From Chloroflexota bacterium (GTDB taxonomy: Bacteria > Chloroflexota > Dehalococcoidia > Lucifugimonadales > Australimonadaceae), in NCBI GenBank assembly GCA_009838965.1, contig VXQP01000078.1:29957-93956 (forward strand): a DNA stretch of 64,000 nucleotides, written 5' to 3'. Within the stretch, counting starts at the first letter, position 1; each line of letters begins with the position of its first letter. Below the pieces are notes generated by a model. It was not told the origin of the DNA and made no database searches. It worked only from the letters and a program-made list of their open reading frames with translations. Made by a program: the position numbers and the translations under genes. Shown piece after piece: positions 42,263-50,767 of the stretch.

Positions 42263-43762
42263 TTGAGCGAGGCTCTCTTGGCAATAGGCCGCAGGTTGCC
42301 TGTCGTTGAGTCCGACGCTCCCCACGAAGCGTGCGGGGTCATTGGCGCATACCTTCCCGGATCGACCCACGACGAAGCCGCACAGGTCGCCTTCTACGGC
42401 CTGTTCGCCCTGCAGCACCGCGGCCAGGAAAGCGCAGGCATCGCCGCCGCGGACGGGCGGACGCTCCGCAACTTCACCAACCAGGGGCTCGTGTCCAACG
42501 TCTTCCGCCAGGAGGACCTGGAGCGGCTGCCCGGCCACATCGCCATCGGGCACACGCGCTACTCCACCACCGGCTCCAGCAGCCCGCTGAACGCGCAGCC
42601 CATCGTCTCCAAGGGTCCGCGCGTCGAGCTGGCGCTCGCGCACAACGGCAACGTCATCAACGCAGTGGAGTTGCGCCAGCGGCTGCTGGACGACTGGGGC
42701 GTGACCTGCACAACCGGCACGGACTCGGAGGTCGTCGCACACCTGCTCGCATGGGCGCCCGGCGACTCGTGGGAGGAGAAGACGGCTTACATGATGCGCT
42801 CGCTCAAGGGCGCGTATTCGCTCACGGTCTGCACGCCGGACACGTTACTCGGCATCCGCGATCCGCTCGGCGTGCACCCGCTCTGCATCGGGCGCATCGA
42901 GCAGAGCGGCTGGATCATCGCCTCGGAGAGTTGCGCCCTCGACCACGTCGGCGCGCAGTTCGTGCGCGACGTCGAACCCGGTGAGACGGTCGTCATCAGC
43001 CGCACCGGGCTGCGGAGCATCCCTTCACAGGTGGCCAACACCCGCAAGGCGCACTGCGTCTTCGAGCACATCTACTTCGCCCGCCCGGACTCGATACTGG
43101 ACGGCTCCCTCACGCACACCTCGCGAACACGTATGGGGATGGCGCTCGCGCGGGCACACCCGGTAGACGCGGACATCGTCATCCCCGTGCCGGAGTCGGC
43201 CAACTCCGCGGCCATCGGCTATGCGCACGAGTCCGGCATCCCGTTCGCCTACGGGCTCATCAAGAACCGCTACATGGGCAGGACGTTCATCGAGCCGGAC
43301 CAGTGGTTCCGCGAGCTTGGCGTGCGCAACAAATTCAATCCTCTGCCGGAAGTGCTCAGCGGCAAGCGGGTCGTGGTTGTGGACGACAGCATCGTGCGCG
43401 GTACGACCACGCCGCGCATCGTCGCGCTCCTCCGCAAGGCAGGCGCCCGAGAGGTGCACGTTCGCGTCTGCGCGCCGCCCATCACCGACCCCTGCTTCTT
43501 CGGCGTGGACATGGCGACCAAGGCCGAGTTCATCGCAACCGGCAGGTCCATCCCGGACATATGCAAGGAGATCGACGCGGACTCGCTCGGGTACCTGAGC
43601 GTCGGTCAACTGCACGAGGCCGTCAGCGGCGATCCGTCCGGCAGGGGGTTCTGCGACGCCTGCTTCACCGGCAAGTACCCCATTCCGGTCCAGTTGCAGT
43701 TGGACAAACTCTCGCTCGAACGCACACTTGCAGCCACGAATCCCACAGACACGACGCTTTGA
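42263..43762 (+). CDS. purF: Amidophosphoribosyltransferase
   Basis: 499 residues from a TTG; catalyses the first step of purine synthesis (PRPP plus glutamine to phosphoribosylamine). The nucleophile Cys is residue 24 (EACGVIGAY), implying a removed propeptide as in B. subtilis. Fe-S ligands are C265, C411, C464 and C467, so this is the [4Fe-4S], oxygen-labile class. The PRPP site is VVVVDDSIVRGTTTPRIV near residue 372. The exact start is uncertain (TTG 42263 or TTG 42278); TAGAAT at 42228-42233 may be the -10 box. It overlaps the next gene by 4 nt. Confidence 0.96.
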   Translation: MSEALLAIGRRLPVVESDAPHEACGVIGAYLPGSTHDEAAQVAFYGLFALQHRGQESAGIAAADGRTLRNFTNQGLVSNVFRQEDLERLPGHIAIGHTRYSTTGSSSPLNAQPIVSKGPRVELALAHNGNVINAVELRQRLLDDWGVTCTTGTDSEVVAHLLAWAPGDSWEEKTAYMMRSLKGAYSLTVCTPDTLLGIRDPLGVHPLCIGRIEQSGWIIASESCALDHVGAQFVRDVEPGETVVISRTGLRSIPSQVANTRKAHCVFEHIYFARPDSILDGSLTHTSRTRMGMALARAHPVDADIVIPVPESANSAAIGYAHESGIPFAYGLIKNRYMGRTFIEPDQWFRELGVRNKFNPLPEVLSGKRVVVVDDSIVRGTTTPRIVALLRKAGAREVHVRVCAPPITDPCFFGVDMATKAEFIATGRSIPDICKEIDADSLGYLSVGQLHEAVSGDPSGRGFCDACFTGKYPIPVQLQLDKLSLERTLAATNPTDTTL

Positions 43763-44856
43763 CCGCTGCCCCACTGTCCCCGTCCATACTGAACCTGCGC
43801 GAACAGGTGCAGCGCCTCGCGCCGGACGACGCCGCGCGTTTCCGCCGCATCTACGACGTGACCGAGAGCGAGGGGCGCCTGCGCGTCCCGTCGACGATGG
43901 CTCCGTGGGTGGAGCGCACGTTCGGGAGCGTGGCTGCGGTTGAGTCGCAGCGCGTCGTGCGCGTCGTGAACCTCATCACCGGCGAGGCGGCCATCTTCAA
44001 CGAGTTGCGGGCGCGGCGTCCGATGCGCGGCGGGGCTCCCCTCGACATCCAGGACGAACTGGCGAACGATCCGTGGGCGCAGCCCGAGGAGAACACGCCG
44101 GAGGACCTGTTCGGACGCCTCCGCAACGACGCCGCGCTGACCGCCGCGAACGTGGCGAAGTACGACGCGCACCACAGCCTGCTCATCTTCGCGGAGGCGA
44201 ACCCGCTGCAGTTCGACCGGACGTCGGTGCGCGGCTGCGTGGAACTGGCGAACCGCTGGTTCGCTGCGGCGCACGGGGCGGACCCGGACGCGACTTACCC
44301 ATTCTTCCTCTGGAACTGCCTCTGGCGGTCCGGAGGCTCCATCGTGCACGGGCACGCGCAAGTGCAACTGGCGCGCGGACGCCACTATTCCCGCATCGAA
44401 GCGCTCCGGCGCGCCGCCGCCGCGTATCGCGATGAGCACGGCGCAGACTACTTCGACGACCTCGCAGCCACGCATGACGCGTTCGGCCTCGCGTACGCAC
44501 GGGGGAACGTCCGGATGCTGGCGAGCCTCACACCCACGAAGGAGAAGGAGACGCTCATCATCGCGTCCGCGTTCGATGAGGGCGCAGCCGACGCCCTGTA
44601 CGATACGCTCGCTGTGTTCCGCGACGCGCTCGGTGTGCAGTCGTTCAACGCAGGCGCACTGCTGCCGCCGCTGGGCGAGACACCTGAAGACTGGCAAGGC
44701 TTCCCGTGCGTCATCCGCATCGTCGACCGGGGCACGCTAGGGCTGAGGACGAGCGACATCGGCGCCATGGAACTGTTCGCGGAGCCGGTCGTTGCGTCCG
44801 ACCCGTTCGGTGTAGCTGCGGCCCTGCGGCCCGTGGCATTGAAGGAGCAGCAGTAA
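43759..44856 (+). CDS. GalT-like HIT-superfamily nucleotidyltransferase
   Basis: 365 residues from TTG 43759, in a TTGA overlap with the purF stop. The active-site motif is HGHAQ at 197-201 (H-x-H-x-Q), as in galactose-1-phosphate uridylyltransferase class HIT proteins, where the second His forms the covalent nucleotide intermediate. Pro/Gly-rich stretches and a second half lacking a clear GalT C-domain make the substrate uncertain. Translational coupling to purF and adjacency to a glycosyltransferase are suggestive but do not establish a galactose role. Confidence 0.75.
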   Translation: MTAAPLSPSILNLREQVQRLAPDDAARFRRIYDVTESEGRLRVPSTMAPWVERTFGSVAAVESQRVVRVVNLITGEAAIFNELRARRPMRGGAPLDIQDELANDPWAQPEENTPEDLFGRLRNDAALTAANVAKYDAHHSLLIFAEANPLQFDRTSVRGCVELANRWFAAAHGADPDATYPFFLWNCLWRSGGSIVHGHAQVQLARGRHYSRIEALRRAAAAYRDEHGADYFDDLAATHDAFGLAYARGNVRMLASLTPTKEKETLIIASAFDEGAADALYDTLAVFRDALGVQSFNAGALLPPLGETPEDWQGFPCVIRIVDRGTLGLRTSDIGAMELFAEPVVASDPFGVAAALRPVALKEQQ

Positions 44857-44859
44857 CCG

Positions 44860-45585
44860 ATGGCAACCATTGACGTCGTCATACCCGTCCTGAACGAGGA
44901 GCACTCGCTCGGACGCTGCATCGAGACGCTGGGGGCGTTCCTGCGCGAGAACCTTCCCCACGAGTGGCGCATCGTCGTCGCGGACAACGGCTCGACCGAC
45001 GCGACGCTGGCGGTAGCCACCGGGTTCGCCGAGTCGCGTCCGGACGAGGTGGGGGTCATCCACCTGGACGAGCGTGGGCGCGGGCGAGCGCTCAAACGCG
45101 CGTGGCGCGAGAGCACGGCGGACGTGGTCTCGTACATGGACGTGGACCTCTCGACGGGGCTCGAGGCGTTCCCGCCGCTCGTCGCCGCTGTCACGGACGA
45201 GGGCTTCCACCTGGCGTGGGGTTCGCGGCTCTCGCGGGAGTCGCAGACGGAGCGGTCGTTCAAGCGCGAGTTCATCTCACAGTCGTACAACCGCATCATC
45301 CGTTTGAGCATGGGGACGCACTTCCGCGACGCGCAGTGCGGCTTCAAGGCGATGAGCCGGGCCGCGGCAGACGTTCTGCTCCCGCACATAGAGGACAACG
45401 GATGGTTCTTCGACACGGAGTTACTCGTCATCGCGGAGAAGCGTGGGTTCCGGTGGAAGGAGATCCCCGTGGCGTGGGAAGAAGACCCGGACACGCGGGT
45501 GAAGGTGGTGAAGACCGCGCTGGACGATCTGCGCGGCCTCGCGCGGCTCCGGTTCGGGGGAATACCGCGCATAGAAGCGCCTTGA
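44860..45585 (+). CDS. Glycosyltransferase family 2, dolichol-phosphate-mannose synthase-like
   Basis: 241-residue GT-A enzyme. DVVIPVLNEEHSL at the N-terminus is the nucleotide-binding strand, DNGSTDATL follows, and YMDVDLSTG (about residue 88) holds the DxD. The block GTHFRDAQCGFKAM near residue 160 is typical of DPM1-like and polyprenyl-phosphate glycosyltransferases. There is no membrane helix. It starts 3 nt after the GalT-like gene ends, so the pair is coupled. Confidence 0.9.
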   Translation: MATIDVVIPVLNEEHSLGRCIETLGAFLRENLPHEWRIVVADNGSTDATLAVATGFAESRPDEVGVIHLDERGRGRALKRAWRESTADVVSYMDVDLSTGLEAFPPLVAAVTDEGFHLAWGSRLSRESQTERSFKREFISQSYNRIIRLSMGTHFRDAQCGFKAMSRAAADVLLPHIEDNGWFFDTELLVIAEKRGFRWKEIPVAWEEDPDTRVKVVKTALDDLRGLARLRFGGIPRIEAP

Positions 45586-45679
45586 TGCACACAGCAGCGC
45601 AAATCAGGAATGTTCAGCGTATTGAAGCACGGTTCCGCGCGTCATAGCATTTACACGCCCTCCCCTATAGGTCTGCATC

Positions 45680-46678
45680 ATGCAGATGCGTAACCCCACA
45701 TTCGAAGTGCGTCCGTCGGTGATCACCGGCGACACTGCCGACGTTTACCTGCACCGCACGCAGCGCATCCTTCGGAACGAAGGACTGAACCCCACCGTCT
45801 CGATGCAGTTCTCCGCCAGCCGCGAGGCCGTGCTCAGCGGTTCGCTGGAGGTGAAGGCGCTCATCAGCAAGGTGACGTCCGAAGGCAACCGCGAGTTGTG
45901 GGCGGTCGAGGAGGGTTCGCACATCTCTCAGAACGAGGTCTGTCTGGAGATCAAGGCGCCCTACTCGTCGTTCGGGCTGTACGAGACCGCCATCTGCGGG
46001 GTCCTGGCGCACCAGACCGGCTGGGCAACCGCCGCCCGGGACGTCGTTAAGACCGCGAACGGCGTGCCCGTCGTCTCGCTGGGCGCGCACAACGTGCACC
46101 CGTCGGTCGCCGCGGTTATGGACTACGCCGCCGTCGTCGGCGGGTGCGTCTCCGGTTCGACGGTGCTGGGGGCGCAGCTTGCGGGCACCGCGCCCGTGGC
46201 CACGGTTTCCGGCGCGCTCGTGCAGCTGATGGGCACCGCCGTGCAGGCGATGCTGGCGTTCGACAAGGCGGTCGCGCCGGATGTTCAACGCATCGCCTAC
46301 GTCGATCCACGGAAGGACATCGTGGAGCAGGTAGAGCAGGTCGCACGGGCCTCAGGGACGAACCTGGACAGCGTCCGCCTCGCAAGAACGGCGGGTGGCA
46401 GGCCGGTCGCCGCGGAAGACGTGCAGCGCGTGCGGGAGAAGCTGGACAGTATCAGCGCGCGAAAGGTCGGCATCGTCGTGAGCGGACGCCTCACGCCGGA
46501 GCGGGTCTCGCAGTTGCTCGACGCAGGCGCGCCGGTTGACGTCTTCCACGACGTGAGTTACATCGCGTCCGCCGCGCCGGTGGCGTTCCTGCCCAACATC
46601 CGCACCATCAGCGACCGCGAGGTACCCCAGGAGACAGAGCCGCCCCCACCGAACCCGCGGCTCAGACGACTGCTCTAG
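45680..46678 (+). CDS. Nicotinate phosphoribosyltransferase-like protein
   Basis: 332 residues of the NAPRTase/QPRTase type II PRTase family, starting ITGDTADVYLHRTQ near residue 15. AVEEGSHI, then APYSSFGLYETAICGVLAHQTGW and VGGCVSGSTVLGAQLAGTAPVATVSG resemble the nicotinate phosphoribosyltransferase core, which forms nicotinate mononucleotide for NAD salvage. It is shorter than most NAPRTases (about 390-450), and the Pro-rich C-terminus is unusual. It may be the short archaeal-like group. It starts 94 nt after the glycosyltransferase. Confidence 0.72.
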   Translation: MQMRNPTFEVRPSVITGDTADVYLHRTQRILRNEGLNPTVSMQFSASREAVLSGSLEVKALISKVTSEGNRELWAVEEGSHISQNEVCLEIKAPYSSFGLYETAICGVLAHQTGWATAARDVVKTANGVPVVSLGAHNVHPSVAAVMDYAAVVGGCVSGSTVLGAQLAGTAPVATVSGALVQLMGTAVQAMLAFDKAVAPDVQRIAYVDPRKDIVEQVEQVARASGTNLDSVRLARTAGGRPVAAEDVQRVREKLDSISARKVGIVVSGRLTPERVSQLLDAGAPVDVFHDVSYIASAAPVAFLPNIRTISDREVPQETEPPPPNPRLRRLL

Positions 46679-46687
46679 TCCCCCACC

Positions 46688-47323
46688 CTACTCCACGACA
46701 TGAACGCCGAGGGCGAAGCCTGCGTCGTTGGCAAGGGCGGCGACGCTCGTGACCGGCTTCTCGAAGCCAGCGAACGCCCCGCCTGTCACAGTGAAGAGCG
46801 CCGCCTCCGCCGCCGTGCCTGCGTCGAACGCGCTCGACTGGTCGTCCCGCACGTCGTTCGTCTCGTAGGTAGCGACGTAGCGGGCGACGCCGTCCTCCAA
46901 CGGCACCTCCCGAACGACCAGCCCATCGCGCCGCACGACGGCCATCCAGCCGATGTCGCCGCGCAGCGGCACCGCTGCGGCGATGCGCGGGGTGTCGTAG
47001 GCGTCGTGCTCGTAGTCCATCGCGAGCAGCGTCAGCGCCATGGCGTCGCGCACCGGAAGGCCCGCGTTCACCTTCTCGGTGATGGGGTCGGTGTGGGAGC
47101 CGTTCGTGGCGATGGCCCAGTCCCCCGCCAAGCGGAGCGCGTTATAGGAGATGTACGGGCTCTGCTGGAGGTCGCTCTCGAAGCCGGGGCGCGGCACGAT
47201 AACCATCGTTCCCTCACGGTCCACAGCCATGCGGTTCGGGAAGGAGCGGCTGGAGACGCGATAGGCGACGGCGTTGTAGCCGCTGCGCGTCCTGCCCGCT
47301 GCGACGATGCGTCCGACGTACAT
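46688..47323 (-). CDS. purO: IMP cyclohydrolase, archaeal type
   Basis: 211 residues matching the PurO family, which closes the purine ring of FAICAR to IMP. The opening MYVGRIVAAGRT and YRVSSRSFPNR (residues 20-31) are the family signatures, and the length equals archaeal PurO (about 200). Bacteria normally use the unrelated PurH cyclohydrolase domain. The gene is convergent with the nicotinate PRT-like gene and lies 12 nt downstream of tsaD, likely in one minus-strand transcript. purF is 3 kb away. Confidence 0.85.
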   Translation of the reverse strand: MYVGRIVAAGRTRSGYNAVAYRVSSRSFPNRMAVDREGTMVIVPRPGFESDLQQSPYISYNALRLAGDWAIATNGSHTDPITEKVNAGLPVRDAMALTLLAMDYEHDAYDTPRIAAAVPLRGDIGWMAVVRRDGLVVREVPLEDGVARYVATYETNDVRDDQSSAFDAGTAAEAALFTVTGGAFAGFEKPVTSVAALANDAGFALGVHVVE

Positions 47324-47335
47324 GCGTTCAGTCCC

Positions 47336-48355
47336 TCATGCCAGGGCTAGACTCGGAGCAACGTCGAGGTCGAGTCCGTGCGCTACCCCCCTGCTGTGCC
47401 GGAAATAGCCCGCCGCGGCGATCATGGAGCCATTGTCCGTGCAGAGACGCGGCGCGGGGATGAGCACGGGCACGTCCACCCGGTCCCGGCATGCCTGCCG
47501 CAGAGGGCCATTCGCGGAGACGCCGCCGCCGAGCACAAGTCCTTTCGCGTCGTACAGGCGCACCGCCTCCGCAGCCTTCGCCGAGATGACGTCCACCACG
47601 GACTCCTGGAACGCCGCCGCGAGCTCAGCGACGATCTCCTGGTCGGGACCTTCCTCCGGCGCGGGGTAAACGCCCATCTCCTGCGCCTTGTGCAGCAGCG
47701 CCGTCTTCAGGCCGGAGAAGCTGAAGTCCAGCGAGCCCCTGAGCCACGCGCGGGGCAGTTGGAAGCTCGGCGTCACGCCCTCGGCGGTACGCTGCACCAC
47801 AGGGCCGCCGGGGAAGCCGAGCCCCAGGAGCCGCGCCGCTTTGTCGAACGCCTCGCCCGAGGCATCGTCGCGAGTGCGCCCCAGTAGTTCGTAGTCGCCG
47901 TGGCCGCGCATCAGGATGAGGTCGGTGTGTGCGCCGGACGCGATGAGCACGATGAGCGGGAAGCCCGGATCGGTGGCGGGGTCGTCGTACTCCAGCCACG
48001 CGGCGTAGGTGTGTCCCTCCAGATGGTGAACGCCCACGAGCGGGAGTCCGCGTGCGAACGCCAGCGCCTTCGCGGCGTTGACGCCTACCATCAGCGCTCC
48101 CGCGAGGCCGGGCCCGTACGTGACGGCGACGGCGCCGATGTCGGCCAGCTCGACCTCGGCCGCGCTCAGCGCTCCCTCTATGACCGGAATGATCTGCAGG
48201 AGGTGCTGGCGCGACGCCACCTCCGGCACGATGCCGCCGTAGCGCGCGTGGAGCGCCACCTGCGACGAGACTGTATCGGACAGCACGCGGCAGCCGTCCT
48301 CCACCACAGCGGCGGCGGTTTCGTCGCAGGAGCTTTCGATACCCAGGATGAGCAT
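47336..48355 (-). CDS. tsaD: tRNA N6-adenosine threonylcarbamoyltransferase
   Basis: 339 residues. It opens MLILGIESSCDETAAAV, the hallmark of the TsaD/Kae1 ASKHA fold; HHLEGH (about 109-114) holds the metal histidines, and GLVLGGGVSANGPLR ends the fold. It installs t6A37 on ANN-decoding tRNAs together with TsaB/TsaE. A TAGCAT -10 box lies upstream on the minus strand and overlaps one on the plus strand. It precedes purO by 12 nt. Confidence 0.97.
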   Translation of the reverse strand: MLILGIESSCDETAAAVVEDGCRVLSDTVSSQVALHARYGGIVPEVASRQHLLQIIPVIEGALSAAEVELADIGAVAVTYGPGLAGALMVGVNAAKALAFARGLPLVGVHHLEGHTYAAWLEYDDPATDPGFPLIVLIASGAHTDLILMRGHGDYELLGRTRDDASGEAFDKAARLLGLGFPGGPVVQRTAEGVTPSFQLPRAWLRGSLDFSFSGLKTALLHKAQEMGVYPAPEEGPDQEIVAELAAAFQESVVDVISAKAAEAVRLYDAKGLVLGGGVSANGPLRQACRDRVDVPVLIPAPRLCTDNGSMIAAAGYFRHSRGVAHGLDLDVAPSLALA

Positions 48356-48387
48356 GTCAGCAGAGAAGGGTCTTCGCGTCTCGTCTT

Positions 48388-48397
48388 ATGCTACCAT
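48388..48397. promoter_or_regulatory. Overlapping divergent -10 boxes between tsaD and a short ORF
   Basis: Plus strand TGC-TACCAT (48389-48397) lies 7 nt before ATG 48405. Minus strand TGG-TAGCAT (48396-48388) lies 32 nt before the tsaD ATG. The two extended -10 boxes share the core ATGCTACCAT. Confidence 0.5.
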
Positions 48398-48404
48398 CCC
48401 CGCC

Positions 48405-48479
48405 ATGACAGATAGTTACCGGCGCGGAGCGTTACTCCCGCGGCGGAGAGAGGTTTCCCACGATGTGGAGCGACGTTAG
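48405..48479 (+). CDS. Possible leaderless upstream ORF of the CNNM gene
   Basis: 24 codons (MTDSYRRGALLPRRREVSHD then VERR) ending TAG at 48477-48479. TACCAT lies 7 nt before its ATG, as for other leaderless genes here. It overlaps the start of the CNNM/CorC gene (ATG 48463) by 17 nt in another frame, so its translation may control that gene. It could also be only an untranslated leader; no product homology is seen. Confidence 0.35.
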   Translation: MTDSYRRGALLPRRREVSHDVERR

Positions 48480-49743
48480 CGCCGCCAGCCTTGTCCTGCT
48501 GGCGGTGTTTCTTTTCCTTTCGGCATTCTTCTCGGGTTCGGAGGCGGCGCTGCTCTCCGTGCAGCGGGTGCGTCTGCGGCGGCTCGTCGCCGACAAGACG
48601 GCGGGAGCCGCGCGCGTCGAGCGCATGGTCGAGCACCCGGAGCGCCTGCTGCCGCCCATCCTGTTCGGCAACAACCTCGTCAACACCGGACTCGCAGCCA
48701 TCGCCACGAGCATCGCGGCGTTACTGATTGCCGACCAGAACCTCGCCGTTATCGTCGCTACGGCCTCTGTAACTGTCGTCCTGCTCATCTTCGGCGAGAC
48801 GATCCCAAAGACCGTTGCCGCGCGGCACGCGGAGCGCGTCTCCATCATTGTCGCGCCAGCCATCCAGGGAGTCAGCTGGGTGCTCAAGCCGGTCTCCTTC
48901 ATCCTTCAGTGGATCAGCCTGCGTATCGCCGGGCTGTTCGGTGGCGGCTCGATCGCACAACTCGTGACCGAGGAGGAGATCAAGGCGATGGTGGAGGTCG
49001 GGAGCGAGTCGGGCGTCGTGGAGCAGGGGGAAGCCGATATCATCCGCCGTGTGCTGAGCTTCGGGGACCGGCGCGTCAGTGAACTGATGACTCCCCGCCC
49101 GGAGATCATCGCGCTGAAGGTTGGCGCAACCATCCGGGACTTCCAAGACCTCTACGGAAGCAACTACCACACCCGCTTCCCCGTGGTACGCGACGAACTC
49201 GACGACATCGTGGGGACGGTCAGCGTCAAGGACGTGATGCGCGCCCTTGCCAACGGAGCCGGCAGAGACTCCGCTGCACCGCTGGAGTCGCGCTCGCCCC
49301 GCTTCGTTCCCGAGACCAAGAGCCTGGACGATCTGTTCGATGAGATGCGCTCCAACGGCGACCCTATCGTGATGGTGGCGGACGAGTACGGCGGGGTCGC
49401 AGGTCTCGTCACGTTCAAGCGGCTCGTGGAGTCCATCGTGGGGAAGGTCGAGGAAGGAGCCGACGGGGAAGGCAACGTGCCGCAGGTCGAGATACTGGAC
49501 GATCGCACCGCCTACCTGGACGGCGGGCTCACCATCGCAGACGCCAACGAGCAGCTGTCGCTGAACCTGCCCAGCGGCGAGTACGAGACCGTCGCGGGTT
49601 TCCTCCTGGAGCAGCTGGGCAGCATACCGGAGGTGGGGGCAGAGGTCGCGTTCGCGAACCTGCACTTCGCCGTGCTGGAGATGCGGGGCGTCCGCATCGG
49701 GCGCGTGCGCGTCACGCGTGAGCCTGACCCGGAAGAGGAATGA
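48463..49743 (+). CDS. CNNM/CorC family (HlyC/CorC, DUF21-CBS) protein
   Basis: 426 residues. DUF21 membrane domain with four helices (about 5-145; LFLSAFFSGSEAALLSVQRVR at 15-35), then a CBS pair (LMTPRPEIIALKVGATI to RFVPETKSLDDLFDEM) and a C-terminal CorC_HlyC domain (about 340-420). It probably takes part in divalent cation (Mg2+/Co2+) efflux. GAGAGAGG lies about 9 nt before the ATG. It overlaps tilS by 4 nt (ATGA). Confidence 0.93.
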   Translation: MWSDVSAASLVLLAVFLFLSAFFSGSEAALLSVQRVRLRRLVADKTAGAARVERMVEHPERLLPPILFGNNLVNTGLAAIATSIAALLIADQNLAVIVATASVTVVLLIFGETIPKTVAARHAERVSIIVAPAIQGVSWVLKPVSFILQWISLRIAGLFGGGSIAQLVTEEEIKAMVEVGSESGVVEQGEADIIRRVLSFGDRRVSELMTPRPEIIALKVGATIRDFQDLYGSNYHTRFPVVRDELDDIVGTVSVKDVMRALANGAGRDSAAPLESRSPRFVPETKSLDDLFDEMRSNGDPIVMVADEYGGVAGLVTFKRLVESIVGKVEEGADGEGNVPQVEILDDRTAYLDGGLTIADANEQLSLNLPSGEYETVAGFLLEQLGSIPEVGAEVAFANLHFAVLEMRGVRIGRVRVTREPDPEEE

Positions 49744-50753
49744 CGGTCCCCGGCTCACGCAACGCAACGCGGCGTGTGGCGATGGAGATGCGCCGCGCGC
49801 TCGCCCGCCATCGCGAGCGTCTGAGCAACGGAGTGCTGCTGCTCGCGGTATCAGGGGGCGCAGATTCAATGGCGATGCTGCTCGCCTGTGCCGAGACAGG
49901 CGCACGGACGCGGCGGCGCATGGCCGCGGCACATTTCTCCCACGGACTGCGCCCCTCCGCAGACCGCCGCGAGCGCGCATCCGTGCGGCGGGCCGCCGAG
50001 TCGCTCGGCGTGCCGTTCATGTCGGGCGCGGCACAGTCACCGTCGAACGAGGCCGGAGCGCGCGAAGCCCGTTACCGCTTCCTCGCCGGGGCTGCCGCCG
50101 AACAGGGTGCGGTCGCCGTCCTCACCGCTCACACACAGGACGACCAGGCCGAGACAGTGCTGCTGCGCCTGACACGGGGGAGCGGGCTGCGGGGCGCGGG
50201 CGCGATCCGCGAGTGCTCCGAGCACAGCGTGGACGGTCAGACACTGACGCTACTTCGTCCGCTGCTGCATGTCACCCGCGCCGATACGGAGGCCGTCTGC
50301 GCGGAATCCGGCATCCGCCCTGCCCGCGACGCGACGAACAGGTCGCTTCGCTACGCCCGGAACCGCGTCCGCTTGCGCGTGCTGCGCGAACTCACAGAGC
50401 TGAACCCGCACGTCCGCGCGGCGCTCGCAGGTTTCGCCGAGCGCGCAGCCGATGACGATGCGCTGCTCGACCAGCTTGCCGCTGGCGCCGTCAGCGAAGT
50501 CGAGGAGCGTTCTGCATCGGCGGTGTCGTGGCCGAAGAGCGCGCTGCGGACGCTGCCGCCCGCGCTGTTGCCGCGCGTGCTGGAGCGGGCATGGCGCTCG
50601 CTGCACGGTGACGGCGCGACGCTCGGACACCGGAAGCTGGCGCAAGCCGCGCATGTCGTGGCAAGGGGCGGTCGGCTATCGCTGGGAAGAGACGGGGAAT
50701 TACAGGTGGGGCCGGGGCCGCTGGCCCGGATGAGCGTGCAACGGGAGCAGTAA
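49740..50753 (+). CDS. tilS: tRNA(Ile)-lysidine synthetase
   Basis: 337 residues; converts C34 of the CAU-anticodon isoleucine tRNA to lysidine. The PP-loop ATP motif is SGGADS (residues 38-43), and AHFSHGLRP with TAHTQDDQAETVLLRL matches the N-terminal catalytic part. It ends soon after the helical linker and lacks the C-terminal TilS domain of longer enzymes, as in many bacteria. Its ATG overlaps the CNNM gene stop by 4 nt. Confidence 0.95.
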   Translation: MTVPGSRNATRRVAMEMRRALARHRERLSNGVLLLAVSGGADSMAMLLACAETGARTRRRMAAAHFSHGLRPSADRRERASVRRAAESLGVPFMSGAAQSPSNEAGAREARYRFLAGAAAEQGAVAVLTAHTQDDQAETVLLRLTRGSGLRGAGAIRECSEHSVDGQTLTLLRPLLHVTRADTEAVCAESGIRPARDATNRSLRYARNRVRLRVLRELTELNPHVRAALAGFAERAADDDALLDQLAAGAVSEVEERSASAVSWPKSALRTLPPALLPRVLERAWRSLHGDGATLGHRKLAQAAHVVARGGRLSLGRDGELQVGPGPLARMSVQREQ

Positions 50754-50767
50754 GGGCCCCTACCGCG

